A DNA stretch of 64,000 nt from Pyrenophora tritici-repentis (Eukaryota; Ascomycota; Dothideomycetes; Pleosporales; Pleosporaceae). The stretch is from positions 2,542,001 through 2,606,000 of the forward strand of contig NC_089399.1 in the NCBI RefSeq assembly GCF_003171515.1, in the 5' to 3' direction. Positions 47,735 through 59,056 of this stretch are shown in pieces. The translations under genes were made by a program, and so were the position numbers. Below the pieces are notes generated by a model, which made no database searches, was not told the DNA's origin, and was given only the letters and a program-made list of their open reading frames with translations. How positions within the stretch are numbered: position 1 is the stretch's first letter; each line of letters starts with the position of its first letter.

Positions 47735-49442
47735 ATGAGTGTAGATTATCTGCTCCATGAGAGCCCTGTCGGCTATGCCGTCTTCAAGGTTTCTATCCAG
47801 CCAGACACCATTGGCAGTCGCCTCGCAGAAGTACAAAAGGCTGTACAAGACCTCGACAAGTTCGGAAAGACTGTAGAGCTCGTCGGTCTTGCGCCCTTCC
47901 AAGGCACTCAAGATGCGCTCGCCGAAATCAACGACGTCTCCGAGGGCATCATGTCCGATTTCCTCAAGGCAACGCTCGAGACGAACCTGCCCAAGGCCGG
48001 AAAGAAGAAGACAATTACACTTGGTGTGAGCGAGAAGAACCTCGCGGGTAGCATCAAGGCCGCTTTCCCCAACCTCGCCTGCGAAACTAGCGACACGTCC
48101 GAGGTCGTGTCTGACTTGCTCCGTGGTCTGCGCCAACACAGCGGCAAGCTGATCAAGCAACTACAGCCTGGCGACATTGACCGCTCTATTCTCGGTCTGG
48201 GACACGCCTACTCCCGTGGAAAAGTCAAGTTCAGCGTCCAGAAGCAGGACAACCACATCATCCAAGCAATCGCAACGCTCGACCAGGTCGACAAGGACTT
48301 GAACACCTTCTGCATGCGCCTTCGCGAACTGTACGGCTGGCACTTCCCCGAACTCGCCAAGATCTTGAACAGCAACGAACAATACGCCAAGGTGGTTTTG
48401 AAGATTGGCGACAAGTCGAAGCTGAGCGACGACGATCTGCACGACCTCGCGGCAGTTGTCGATGATGATGAGAGCGTGGCGCAAGCCATTGTGCGATCAG
48501 CAAGAACCTCCATGGGACGTGACCTTTCTGAGGCCGAGTACGTACATTTTGCTTGTGGATGCATGGCTAGACTAACCCTGCCATAGCATGGAGATTGTCA
48601 TGAACTTCGCCACGAGGACAGCTTCCTTGGCCGCGTACCGTAAGCAGCTCAGCAACTACTTGTCAAGCCGCATGAACCAGGTCGCGCCTAACCTGGCTGC
48701 CCTGATTGGCGATATGGTCGGCGCAAGGTTGATTTCCAAGGCTGGTTCCCTAACCAACCTCTCTAAGTACCCTGCGTATGTAGACTCACTGCTTTACATG
48801 CCATGCTCTAGAGACTAACTGTCCTAGATCTACTGTCCAGATTCTTGGTGCAGAGAAGGCCCTTTTCCGCGCTCTCAAGACCAAGGGAAACGTAAGTTAC
48901 TGTTTAGCTTGTGTTCTGAACGTCACTAACTTGATGTACAGACTCCCAAATACGGTTTGATCTACCACAGTTCATTCATTGGCCGCACAGGTCAAAAGTC
49001 AAAGGGAAGGATCTCACGTTTCCTCGCCAACAAGTGCTCGATTGCTTCCAGGATCGACAACTTCTCCGAGACTCCCACGTCCAAGTTCGGTGAGGCTCTG
49101 AAGCGTCAAGTTGATGAACGCATCGAATTCTACGCATCTGGTGCTCCCCCTTCTAAGAACGCAGCTGTCATGCAAGCCGCAATGAACTCGGTAATGACCG
49201 ACATTGGCATCGAAGACCCCACTGCAGGCGCTAGTGAGGATGTCGAGATGGCTGATGGAGTAACAGCGGCTGCTACTGAGCAGGCTGTGCGCAAGGAGAA
49301 GAAGGACAAGAAGGACAAGAAATCTAAGAAGTCCAAGGACGTCGAGGAGGATGCTTCTGAGAAGAAGTCGAAGAAGGACAAGAAGCGGAAACATGCCGAC
49401 GAGGAGGTTAGCGACAAGAAGAAGAAGAAGAGCAAGGCGTGA
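47735..49442 (+). CDS. NOP56: Nucleolar protein Nop56, box C/D snoRNP core
   Basis: Scaffold of box C/D snoRNPs, which guide 2'-O-methylation of rRNA in the nucleolus, together with Nop58, fibrillarin and Snu13. Exons 47735-48537, 48587-48775, 48828-48891 and 48942-49442 give 518 residues. The N terminus ([17 protein letters not shown] ... [18 protein letters not shown]) is the Nop56 rather than the Nop58 form. The coiled-coil and Nop domain follow ([19 protein letters not shown], then [20 protein letters not shown], then [14 protein letters not shown]). The tail is a Lys/Asp/Glu-rich KKDKK-type region, normal for the family. ATG 47735 fits the family start; the frame is open further upstream but without an ATG. 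Confidence 0.96.
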
Positions 49443-49657
49443 TCGCACCCATGAAAACATGTATATGTACTGGCATGCGGTATCGGCGTTCTTGATGTGT
49501 CGGAGTTTCCGGAGTTGATTGTACGAGTTCTGGTTTTCAGGCTGGACATGGGCTATGAGTTCGCGCACCATCCACGCCTGGCGGATGGTCTTGCATATAT
49601 CCTCGAGCTGTGATTTAAGTTACAAAAGCATGATCCTTTCAACCATGTAGGGTATAT

Positions 49658-49689
<32 letters not shown>

Positions 49690-50926
49690 GTCCGGTGACT
49701 AGCACAAGCAATTAAGCCCCTAGAGTTGCCACTCGAGGCGATGGATCAGCCTTCAGGAACAAAGGTGAAATGTCAAAGTAGTTTTGTGGTCATATCATTT
49801 TTAGGCGTTCCTGGATCTGTATCTCACACCATGATCTCTCCGACGAATCAGGGACCCCTGCAGTGATCGGAGCGCACAGACGTCATCAGCCACATGCAGC
49901 TCACCTTAAACCGCAGGAACCGTGGGACGACTGATTATCCGTAGACAAGTCCTCATGCAAGAGTGGGGCAGCTGTAGCTGCAATATCTTCACACATGAAA
50001 GAGTATACAGCATTAGGGCGTGTAGCATTGAATGCCGACTAGGGCGCCGCGCATTCAAGCCAACAATCAACGTCAGGCGGCTAATGCGCCTGATGGTACG
50101 TAGGATGTATGATGTTGCAATGAACAAGATGTCTCTCGCCAGCCTGCACTACGGACCCGGCGAGGTTGAATAATCAATAATAGCAGCAGCATGCAGTCCT
50201 AGACCAAGACGACCACGACGGGTGCTAACATGATGAACTGGATGGGGATGCGCGAGGGAGATGGCGATATGTCATGTTTGATACGTCTGAGACCTAACAC
50301 AGCAGCCGGCATAGACCAGGGTTCATTCACAGGCGCCCCGGGTTCGACAGCTCTGGCGTAAACTGTTTTTCTCTTCTAGGGCTCGTCGTAACCCAAGCTT
50401 TGGCCCGCTGCTGTCCCAAATGGCTCGAATGGCTACTTGAAGCCCTGAAGCCCCCGACAAAGACTGAGAAGCTCTTTCGCACTTCCTCCCCTCTCGTTTG
50501 CCCTCCATCTCTCCTTCTTTCCTGTACAATTTCTCCGACAAAATCCCCTTTCCATCGATACTGCTCTTGCTGGGCGCGCTGTCATCGATCTGTCGTTAGG
50601 GGTCGAAACTTGGTGTTCCTTTCCGTGCATCTACCGTGTCTAGCCTCCTCCCCGGTCCGGCTCTCGGCAGCAAATCGACTTTGGTGTTCTCGCCAGCTAT
50701 TGCATAGTTTGCTATCCACGCATTTTTGGTGTTGAGCCGGCAATCTCATACTGCCAACTGCCAACATCCGGCCCGCCGTCTGCCTGCGTGCCTGCGTGCC
50801 TGCGCCGCCCACAACTCCCACCTCGTCTGGATATTCCGTCGTCGGTTTACTGTTGTTGCCATCTACACGCTCTAGCACGCGCCTCGACTTCCTTCTGGGT
50901 GTTGCAGCCGTGTTGTGTTTGGCGCT
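49443..50926. other. Intergenic, 1.5 kb, with a GT microsatellite
   Basis: 3' flank of NOP56 and upstream region of HPC2. From about 50440 it is C/T-rich, typical of a 5' leader. No frame shows a domain. Confidence 0.5.
49661..49689 (+). repeat. (GT)n microsatellite, about 14 units
   Basis: Uninterrupted GT dinucleotides, 29 bases, in the NOP56 3' flank. Confidence 0.95.
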
Positions 50927-52789
50927 ATGAACGACGATGCATCTTCGCCGGGCAGCCTAAGCTCGCCCCCGCACTCGCCTGAACAGGGCACTCCAGCGTC
51001 AACCATACGCGCATCTGCAGGTGGTGTTGGTGTTGGGGCTAGCACCCCAACCCCTGCAACTGCGTCTCCAGCGCCACGCGGTCTAACTGCCCGTGGTGAG
51101 CCTCGCAAGAAGCCAGGTCCCAAGCCAAAGAATAAAGATCCAGCCGCGCCCGAGCCAGAGAAGAAGACCAGAAAGCCCCGTAAGTCGGAGCCTAAAGATC
51201 CCAATGCCGTGCCTGTGCAACGTAAGAGACGGACCAAGGCCTCGCTCGAGGCACAGGCACAACCAGCACCACAGGTCGTCGAGGAAAAACCGCCTGTGCA
51301 GCTGTCGCCCACTCCACAGCCAGGACCCAGTGATTCGGTTCCTGCCTTGAACCCAGAACAGCCGCCTGTTGTCTCACTATCTCGCGTCTTGAGCAACCCA
51401 GAGCCGACGCTGCACAGTAACCCAAACCTGTCCCACATGAGTGCTGTCCCCTCAACACCACGGCCATCGAGCTCAGGCCAGCGCTATGATCCTATCAGGG
51501 GTGGTATTATAGAGTCGAAGCCTCAAGCCCCGGCAAATGCGCCCCCGCCTGTCTCCCCGCAGATGAATCATCGTGCGAGTGCCTCGCCATCCATTACCAG
51601 TCTGATCGATCCGCCGTCTGCTAGCAATTCCTTCTATTCACACCCTGCCAAGCTCCAACAACAAGCGTCAGTCACTTCGGCGCCTGTGTCACCTGCTGCT
51701 TTCACCACACGGCCCGCCTCGCTCCTGCCTTCCCAAGACTTCCACTCGCCACACCTTCAACAACATCAACTACAAGCACCCCCTCAGGCACAGCCTTATC
51801 CCGCCGCACCGTCAGAGCCAACTCTCATGGACATTGACACTGAGCCTGCCAAGCACGTATCTGTTCCAATGACAAAGTCAACTTCTACCACCTCCGCTAC
51901 CCACTCGCAATCCAATGCGCCCACTCCACCCGCCAAGGCTGTCCGCCAGAAGGAGGCTCCGCCGCCACTGCCTACCGGTAGTGGACTGTTGTCGGGAACG
52001 CCTTTTGGCCCTGTAGCGAACACAAACGGCGCATCAGAGACACAAGGCACCAACATCTACCTCAATTTCGATGTCAACGGACGCGACAATGTTACTATCA
52101 ACGTCGCCCAGGAGGTCGAGAAGAAGTACGGCTTTGCTGCTCTACATCCCCGTATAGCTGCCCGTAAGGAACGCCAGCGCCAGATCAACGCGGCCGGCGC
52201 CGCACTCGAGCGTGCTGCAGGAGGTGGCTCAAATGACGATCAGTCTGTCGATCTGTCTGAGAACGAGAGTAACGTGGAGATGGGAGGCATGGACGATGAT
52301 GCATCCGCAAAGGAGAACGGGGGCAAGAAGCGACGCAAGCGCAAGCAAGAGGACTACGACAAGGAGGACGACTTCATCGACGATACTGAACTCGCCTGGG
52401 AACAGCAAGCGCTGATGGCCAAGGATGGTTTCTTTGTTTACAGTGGCCCCCTCGTCACCGAAGAGAAGCAGACCGTTGAGAGGTACGCGACCATTTTCTC
52501 TGGGAATCGACTTGAGCTAACTTTGTGCAGGGCGGATGGCACCATTAGGCGCGGACGAGGACGTGGCCGCGGCGGTACGCTGCGAGGCGAGACGTCAGGT
52601 AGAGGCCGAGGACGTGGCGGAGGTCCTGGCTCCCGTGGCGGCTCTACTGTGCGCAAACCTCGCGTTACCAAGGCTGACCGTGCGATGATGGAGCAAGAGA
52701 AGGCAGCTAGGGAAACTCTGGCCCAAACTATTGCAACCAAGCAGCCTCTCTCCACTCCAACTCTTGCTGGCCATGCTAGTGCAGTGTAG
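50927..52789 (+). CDS. HPC2: HPC2/ubinuclein family subunit of the HIR histone chaperone complex
   Basis: Predicted nuclear partner of the HIR/HIRA complex, which deposits H3-H4 outside S phase and represses histone genes. Exons 50927-52482 and 52531-52789 give 604 residues. The first ~470 residues are disordered, rich in Pro, Ser and Ala, with basic patches (RKKPGPKPKNKDP, RKRRTKA). The diagnostic HUN/Hpc2-related segment is DKEDDFIDDTELAWEQQALM then AKDGFFVYSGPLV near residues 478-512. The C terminus is RGRGRGRGG-type Arg/Gly-rich followed by a basic helix. The 48 nt intron is a multiple of three without stop, so an unspliced message would still be open; its GTACGC donor, CTAAC branch and GTGCAG acceptor favour splicing. 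Confidence 0.9.
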   Translation: MNDDASSPGSLSSPPHSPEQGTPASTIRASAGGVGVGASTPTPATASPAPRGLTARGEPRKKPGPKPKNKDPAAPEPEKKTRKPRKSEPKDPNAVPVQRKRRTKASLEAQAQPAPQVVEEKPPVQLSPTPQPGPSDSVPALNPEQPPVVSLSRVLSNPEPTLHSNPNLSHMSAVPSTPRPSSSGQRYDPIRGGIIESKPQAPANAPPPVSPQMNHRASASPSITSLIDPPSASNSFYSHPAKLQQQASVTSAPVSPAAFTTRPASLLPSQDFHSPHLQQHQLQAPPQAQPYPAAPSEPTLMDIDTEPAKHVSVPMTKSTSTTSATHSQSNAPTPPAKAVRQKEAPPPLPTGSGLLSGTPFGPVANTNGASETQGTNIYLNFDVNGRDNVTINVAQEVEKKYGFAALHPRIAARKERQRQINAAGAALERAAGGGSNDDQSVDLSENESNVEMGGMDDDASAKENGGKKRRKRKQEDYDKEDDFIDDTELAWEQQALMAKDGFFVYSGPLVTEEKQTVERYATIFSGNRLELTLCRADGTIRRGRGRGRGGTLRGETSGRGRGRGGGPGSRGGSTVRKPRVTKADRAMMEQEKAARETLAQTIATKQPLSTPTLAGHASAV

Positions 52790-53558
52790 GTCAGCATTGT
52801 CTTGACCTGTTTTCGTTTTGCCCCGGCCCGGTCCCACTTGTTTGGGACTTCAGCAGCGGACAGAGAGGGCAATCCTCAAGCTCGTCAGTGTGCTTTTCTT
52901 CTGACAGCGTTTTCTCGATGGGGTTGGGATAACAGCTATCTCTTCATTTTTCGATTCTCCTGTAACTGATTCGTTTTTGTACGATACCCATTAGGGACGC
53001 TGCAAAACACCGCCTGACTGACAGGATACAAAGTCGTAAGGCGTTTGGGAGGTGCATGTTGTTTTTAGCAGGCGTCGTTCTTCCGCGATGCATAGTCATC
53101 TTCAAGATCTTAGATACGTTAAACCTAGAATTTCTCTGTTGGCTTTCGTGCTGTAATCTGTCCCATGCATTTGTAATTTGGTGACGTATGTGGGAAAGCA
53201 AAGCAGGCACTCATTTGTGGGTGTCCGCAGTCGGTGCACATGTAGGACATCAGTGAACTTGTAGGCATTTCTATGGACAATGTGGAGCTATAGATCTCAC
53301 CTGTGAGGCCTACCCATGATGTAAGTGATCACACCGGCTGTACCGTTTGCTCTTGCTCAAAGCGATGGGTCGCTCTTTCTGCCTCTTTCACTCGCTCCTG
53401 CCGGAGCTGAGATAATCCTCGCTCACTTGAGTGTCAGCTATTGTTTGCTTGTATCTCACTTGGGCATTCAATCTAGTATGAAATCTTCAACTTACACTAA
53501 TTAACAGTACTTACAATCTTTGTCTAGCTGGACCGTAGCTTCGTATTGAGTCGGTACT
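52790..53558. other. Intergenic, 0.8 kb
   Basis: 3' flank of HPC2 and upstream of a small basic-protein gene. Nothing else is recognised. Confidence 0.5.
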
Positions 53559-54341
53559 ATGACCAGCCTTATCTCACAAACCACGCCATTGCCGGCTGAT
53601 CTGGCCATCAGCGAGTACTCGCGTAAATTCTACGACGGAACTTACAAATGGACAGCGGAAGGCTTTACCGACGAGAATGGAGGCAAGTGGAACTCGGGGT
53701 CAGCATGCGACTGCCGTATTAACGTGTGCAGTATATCGCGACTTCGACTGCTATGACCCTGCCGCTAGAGCTCCGACGCCCTTGCCGCCGATGGATCTGG
53801 GCGACTATGACGAAGAAATGGAGAATGCGGATAGTCAGGGCAGCACGCTACCTATCCCTCCGCTGGACAAGATGAGCACTCCTTCCGCGGACCAGAGTCA
53901 AAGGAGGGACTCGTTGATCGGCTATAAGGCAGGCCAAATCAAGCTTGCAAGCTCATCGCCGCTTTCAGACTGCCCATCAGATATCTCGGAAGAAAACCCA
54001 GTAAGTATTCAGAGCGAGTGGCAAATCACCACTCTGTCTGTATCGCTGTATGGAGTCAGTATATCTGACCCTTCTAGAAATCCATCGAAGGAGCTACGGC
54101 AGTAAAGAAGACGAGCCCCGGAGAATCTCAGCAAGCAAGAAGCGAAACGCCAGAGCATAAATCCACCACTCGAGGTGTTGCACAGATAGTCAAGAAGACC
54201 GCTAAGAGGCCAGCAAAGCAAGCCAAAAAGTCTTCTGCACCTGTGAAGTCTTCGCAGACGGGTAGCTATACGCAGGGCTCGGGGAGTTCATCGAGACGAC
54301 GGTCGGCGAGGAAGGCAAACACGCAGGGTACACGGCCTTGA
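53559..54341 (+). CDS. Small basic protein of unknown function; 5' exon uncertain
   Basis: The 3' part is solid: a frame through 54000 (CPSDISEENP), then a GTAAGT intron, then an exon 54078-54341 ending in a Lys/Arg/Ser-rich tail (KKTAKRPAKQAKK, SSRRRSARKAN). The 5' part is less clear. My preferred model is exons 53559-53622, 53732-54000 and 54078-54341, 198 residues. Alternatively a protein begins at ATG 53677, or a one-base change in the GGGG run at 53696-53699 separates two halves of one frame. The basic tail suggests a nuclear protein, but no domain is recognised. Confidence 0.5.
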
Positions 54342-54669
54342 GTAGGTTTGTACGTCCTGATGAGTTCTATGCCGGCTGTCTGGGCGGTTTTGATGTTTTG
54401 GTTAGCCTAGTACAGACATGAACGACAGGAAGTGGTTTATCTGATTTGCTGGTAAAACTACGTTGGTTTGGTTTGGAGTATTGCGGCATAAGTATCTGGG
54501 CGTTGGTTGAGCGGTAGAAGGGATGCTCTGAGTACCGACTCTCATTGGTATCAAAAGGCGTTATTTTCTCTCGTCAATAAGGGTGATCAAATCCAGACTC
54601 ATTAGATTCTGATCATCTAGAACATTGCTATACTATTCAACTCCTAAAAGTCCAACAAGACAAACCCCA
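54342..54669. other. Convergent intergenic, 0.3 kb
   Basis: 3' flanks of the small basic-protein gene and the BTB gene. Nothing else is seen. Confidence 0.5.
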
Positions 54670-55812
54670 TCACCGCCCCAGGAACAAATCTCCACACCTC
54701 TTCGTTTCATCATGCTCATGGTAAAGCAAACATCTCGCTCCCCTCCACGGCTTACAAGCCTCCCACTTTCTTACCCTTCTCGTCCTCCCGTCCCTAGTTG
54801 CCCCACCCTCCGTATCTCCATTCTCCTCTTTTTCGCCGTCCTCCCCATCCAACCGACTCCTCCCCTCATCCCATCCCGCCATGGCCACACCCCCTTCAAC
54901 ACACCTCGTACAAAACGCCACACAGCAATCCTCACACGCCACGGCCCCAACCCGCGGCGGCAGCACCGCGCGACAATGCTCACAAGCACGCGTGGTATGC
55001 CAACTCTCCGGACACCACAACCTCAACCTATGCCTCCCGAGCGCCTGCCCACATGGCCGCTTCAACAAAACACTCAAGTCGCGGAGAAACTCTGCATGCC
55101 ACCAATCCCCGTGCATCTCCAGTAGCCGATCCGTCTTCTTAAACGCAAAAAGGTCCAGCACGAGGCGTCGCAGTGGCGCAGAGTCTCGGATACCGCCGTA
55201 TAAGATGCGTGTATCAGAGGGGGTTAAAACGCTATTCGTGCGGTCTGATAAATCACTCATCATGTCTAGGACGGCGTTGCGTAGACCCTCGAGTGCAAAA
55301 CGGTCTGCGAGGACGTACACGTGGAGGAGCGTGTAGTATGCTGGTTTGCCGTCCTTGAACGGCGCAGTCAGAATACCGTTGTAGAGCCATGATATGACGA
55401 GTTGGAAATGATCGACTGATACATCGTCGAGCGTAATAGTGTTCGCGGTAGATTCAGCAAAGGGCCCTGTGAGCGCGACGCGGAAGTACGAAGATTGTGC
55501 TGTTAAAAGCCTGGTGTGAATGAGGAAGGGTGTTGATTTGGGTCCGATAAGAAGTTTACTGGTAGCGGTGAGTTCGGATGGATCGGTCGGCCTGGTCAGA
55601 TATGAGTCTGGGCTCGTGGTCTTGGTTGTCGTTGATGTTGATCGACGGTGGTGGGCGCGTGGTAGGAAGGATGTCGTCTCCTCCCTTGCATGCAACACGT
55701 ACCTTGACTGCCCGGCCCATGTACCTGAGGTATAAGGCGGCGGGAGATTCGGGGTTGGAATGCGAGTCGAGGAGTCGATGCCGACGATGCTGCGTGGTAT
55801 AATGGTGCGCAT
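54670..55812 (-). CDS. BTB/POZ-domain protein with Cys-rich C terminus
   Basis: Exons 55812-55703 and 55591-54670 give 343 residues. The BTB fold is recognised from SKLLIGPKSTPFLIHTRLLTAQSSYFRVAL, then ITLDDVSVDHFQLVISWLYNGIL, then LLHVYVLADRFALEGLRNAVLD (quoted in parts). BTB domains pair proteins and often recruit cullin-3 ligases. The C-terminal ~120 residues have paired cysteines (CEHCRAVLPP, CEDCCVAFCTRC) that may bind zinc. Fungal BTB proteins of this kind are common and mostly uncharacterised. The 111 nt intron is a multiple of three and has no stop, so the frame is also open unspliced; GTACGT..CTGACCAG ends support removal. ATG 55812 is preferred over a longer frame starting at 55971. 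Confidence 0.8.
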   Translation of the reverse strand: MRTIIPRSIVGIDSSTRIPTPNLPPPYTSGTWAGQSRYVLHAREETTSFLPRAHHRRSTSTTTKTTSPDSYLTRPTDPSELTATSKLLIGPKSTPFLIHTRLLTAQSSYFRVALTGPFAESTANTITLDDVSVDHFQLVISWLYNGILTAPFKDGKPAYYTLLHVYVLADRFALEGLRNAVLDMMSDLSDRTNSVLTPSDTRILYGGIRDSAPLRRLVLDLFAFKKTDRLLEMHGDWWHAEFLRDLSVLLKRPCGQALGRHRLRLWCPESWHTTRACEHCRAVLPPRVGAVACEDCCVAFCTRCVEGGVAMAGWDEGRSRLDGEDGEKEENGDTEGGATRDGRTRRVRKWEACKPWRGARCLLYHEHDETKRCGDLFLGR

Positions 55813-56458
55813 CTCTTTCTGTCTTCTTCTCCCCACTCTTGCTTCGTCCAGTCTACTACTACGTTCTATCTTCCGTCCCTTGTTGGAAAAACGAGTCAAA
55901 AAGTTGCGAAAAGCGTTTATCAAAGGAGGTACCTCGATCTTTGAGGGTGTATACCGGGGACCCAACCGCATGCGGGGCTGTCGTTGAGAAGTGTCAAGAA
56001 TGCGGTTTCGGAATGCATGCTTTACTGTATCCGCCAGGGCGGGAACAAACGGGGCTTGATCGAGCGGACAATCGCCTTGTAGATGCGTGCAGGACGGATG
56101 TTGGCTTGTTCTCCGCCAATGCTAGGGTAGCAAACGCACCGTCCGCAAGCGGTTCTTTGTTGTCTCGACACGACACAGCACGGGGCGACAAGAAGCAAGA
56201 CAATTGTTTGAGATGCAAGGCTCAAGAAACGTTTCATTCGATCTTTTTCCATCGTTTCACATCTCGTCGAACGCCTTGTATGTGACAAAGAGCAAGGTAG
56301 AAGAGATGTTACTAACTGTTTTACACTGCCTTGAACGCCCCCAAATTGGCCTGAAGATTGAGATGCGTTACAAAATTATACAATAGAGTGTGTAAGCTCG
56401 TCATGCCGGCCTTAATATAGTTCTATAGCTCGACGGCTTGTCTCTACATGGGTTGAAC
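55813..56458. other. Intergenic, 0.6 kb
   Basis: Promoter of the BTB gene and the 3' flank of MAM33. No further feature is recognised. Confidence 0.5.
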
Positions 56459-57547
56459 TTAGGCGACAAAGTCCTTGACGTCTGTAGTTGCGTCAGTGTT
56501 TGGTAATCATGTTACATGGGCTAAAAAACTTACTGTTGAGCCACCTAATGTACTCCTTCTGTTCCTTGTGGTCTATGTAGTCAGGGATGAAGAGCGCAAG
56601 ACGGGTGTTGATGGCACGCTCCTCGAGGTACTTCTCAAGGAGAATCTGGAGGTCCTCATCGAGGTTGTTGAAGGGAGGGCCCTGCTCAAGTTAGACATGA
56701 AGAAATCACGGGAAAGGATCAACATACGGTGTAAAGAGAGCGTCTTGACCAGTCCTGCTCAGCAGTAGCGGGGTCGGCAAGCTCAGCAGAGGGGAAGTAG
56801 TAGAGATCGTCAATGAGGAAATCACCGTCCTGAGCGGTAGCCTCAATGGCCAGAGCGCCCTTTCCGGGACGCTCAATGCGGATGCTAGCGCGTGCGGGGA
56901 AACCCTGCTGTTGGCCCTCATCTTCGTAGTCTTCCTCGAGCTCCTCGCGGTCGGCAGGCGCAACGCGGTCCTCGGGTGCTACGCGGACGTTTCCATCCTG
57001 AGTCCTACCCTGGTTGATGGAACCCTTGGTGTTGGCGCCTCCAGACTGCACATCCATATCGGCATCGTCATAGATGGCGTTGTCTTCAAGGTCGTCGGCC
57101 TGGTTGTTGTTGAGGTCGGAGGTGGAAAAGGTGATGCGGATCTTCTCGTCGTTGTAAGTGCGGCTAAGGACGACTTCCTGGCTGCCGGGTTTGTCTTCAA
57201 TCTGTAAAACGATGAGTATGGAGTCATTTATATATGGCACTTTGGTTGTATACCTCAAAAGGGCTGTTCTCGAGGTAGTCCTTGATGTTGGCGGAGAGGT
57301 CCTCGTCCTCCTTCATGCCCTCCTCCATGGAGATTTCGCTCTGGAGCTTTGCGACCAGCTCTTCACTGACTCCATCATCCTGTCTCCTCACAGCCGACAC
57401 GTGGAAGGCTGATGTGAGGCGAGGGATTGGGGCAGCCCATGGCTGGAACACTGCCGCCGGTCGCAGCGACTGTGGGCGAACGGCTTTGGTGGATAAGCGG
57501 GCGGCAGAGCGCGGGGCACTGCGGGCGAGTGTTCGTAAGGAGAGCAT
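56459..57547 (-). CDS. MAM33: Mitochondrial acidic matrix protein Mam33 (p32/gC1qR family)
   Basis: Doughnut-shaped acidic matrix protein, linked to mitochondrial ribosome assembly and translation in yeast. Exons 57547-57254, 57201-56728, 56681-56534 and 56481-56459 give 312 residues. The N terminus is a clear presequence ([26 protein letters not shown]), and the family core follows: acidic helical start, [24 protein letters not shown], an Asp/Glu-rich loop, then the C-terminal [25 protein letters not shown] with [23 protein letters not shown]. The last exon is only 23 nt. Start chosen as the ATG that begins the presequence. It is divergent from a mitochondrial carrier gene. Confidence 0.93.
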
Positions 57548-57963
57548 CGTGATGTAGGACTGTGTGTAATTGAGCAGTACTAAATGACGATGTCGGGAAA
57601 ATGGCAATGCGACAAAGTGGGTGCAATGGCGGGATGGTAACTTTTCGGCGGCCCAAGCTTTGCGGGCTGATGTCAGGCGGGATGCTTGGCACCGATTTGC
57701 GGACTCAACTGCTCACCTCCGCGCTGATATCTGACTCTTCAAGGCCCTGGGAGATTGGGGGTCAATTGTGCAAAAGACGTAGTGATTAGTTTCCCACCAA
57801 TTGCCAATTGCTACTTCTTCCAGCGTCGTGTTTCAGTGTCTTCAGTGCAATTTCAGTACGACGTCACAATTGAGTGGCTGCCAGATTTGGGCAGACAAAA
57901 AGTTCGTTTGACACAGCCAATCCTCTTCCGCCAGTCGCACAGATACATCCAATCCAGAATATT
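57548..57963. promoter_or_regulatory. Shared upstream region of MAM33 and the carrier gene
   Basis: The two ATGs are 416 bp apart and point away from each other; both products are mitochondrial. A shared control region is inferred from distance only. Confidence 0.5.
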
Positions 57964-59056
57964 ATGGCGACTGCAACCGGAGAAAAGAAAAAGAAGCCCA
58001 GTGCTATGCGCTCCATCCTAGCGGGTGCGAGTGCTGGCGCTGTGGAAATATGTACCGCATTCCCTCCCGCTACGTACTAGAATGACTACTCACGCGAAAC
58101 AGCAATCACATATCCCGCCGAGTGTACGTGCCTAATGAACTACCTACCATCTACATGAAGAAGTCGAGCCTGACACAAGATAGTCGCAAAGACACGATCA
58201 CAACTCAACCGAAGATTACCAGACGGCAAGAAGCTGCCATGGCCACCATTCGGCAAGCAGTGGTATGCCGGGTGCACGACGCTGATAATCGGCAACTCAC
58301 TGAAGGCTGGAATAAGTAGGTTATATAGAAGCTTGGAGAAACCGCTGTCTGACATAGCCAGGATTCGTCGCATTCGACATGTACAAGAACATGCTGGCTG
58401 ATGCTGAAGGAAAGGTCTCGGGCCCAGCGACCGTAATAGCTGGTTTTGGTGCAGGAGCCACAGAATCGCTGCTGGCTGTTACTCCTTTCGAGAGCATCAA
58501 GACACAACTGTAAGTAGATTCCCCTTTGCTATTCGCCTTTCCTGACCTTCGCAGCATCGATGACCGCAAGTCTGCAAACCCTCGTATGCGCGGGTTCCTT
58601 CACGGTTCAAGAATCATTGCACAAGAAAAGGGTATCCGGGGCTTCTTCCAGGGCTTCCTTCCTACTACAGCACGACAAGCTGCCAACTCAGCCGTCCGTT
58701 TCTCAAGTTACACGTCGCTCAAGCAACTCGCACAGTCATACGTCAAGCCGGGCGAGAAGCTCGGCGCTTTCAGCACATTCGGACTTGGAGGCCTGGCAGG
58801 CATAATTACTGTCTACACGACCATGCCTATTGATACTGTAAAGACGCGCATGCAGTCGATAGAGGCAAGGAGTCAGTACAAGAACAGCTTTGACTGTGTA
58901 GCCAAGATATTCAGGGATGAGGGACTCTTCACCTTTTGGTCGGGTGCTCTCCCTCGACTAGGCCGTCTGATCCTAAGTGGTGGTATTGTGTTTACCATGT
59001 ATGAAAAGTCGATGGACTTCATGGATAAGCTGGACCCTCAAGGACGATACATATAG
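57964..59056 (+). CDS. Mitochondrial tricarboxylate (citrate) carrier, Ctp1-like
   Basis: Inner-membrane carrier that would exchange mitochondrial citrate for cytosolic anions, feeding acetyl-CoA supply. Exons 57964-58051, 58103-58123, 58184-58315, 58362-58509 and 58555-59056 give 296 residues, normal for the family. All three solute-carrier repeats carry the PX(D/E)XX(K/R) motif: YPAEFAKTRSQ, TPFESIKTQL and MPIDTVKTRMQ. The citrate-type marks are NRRLPDGKKLPWPPFGKQWYAG then NSLKAGIRFVAFD, and the last-repeat SIEARSQYKNSFDC. The second exon is only 21 nt and the third acceptor (AAGATAG) was chosen because other choices give stops. No long presequence, as expected for carriers. Confidence 0.92.
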
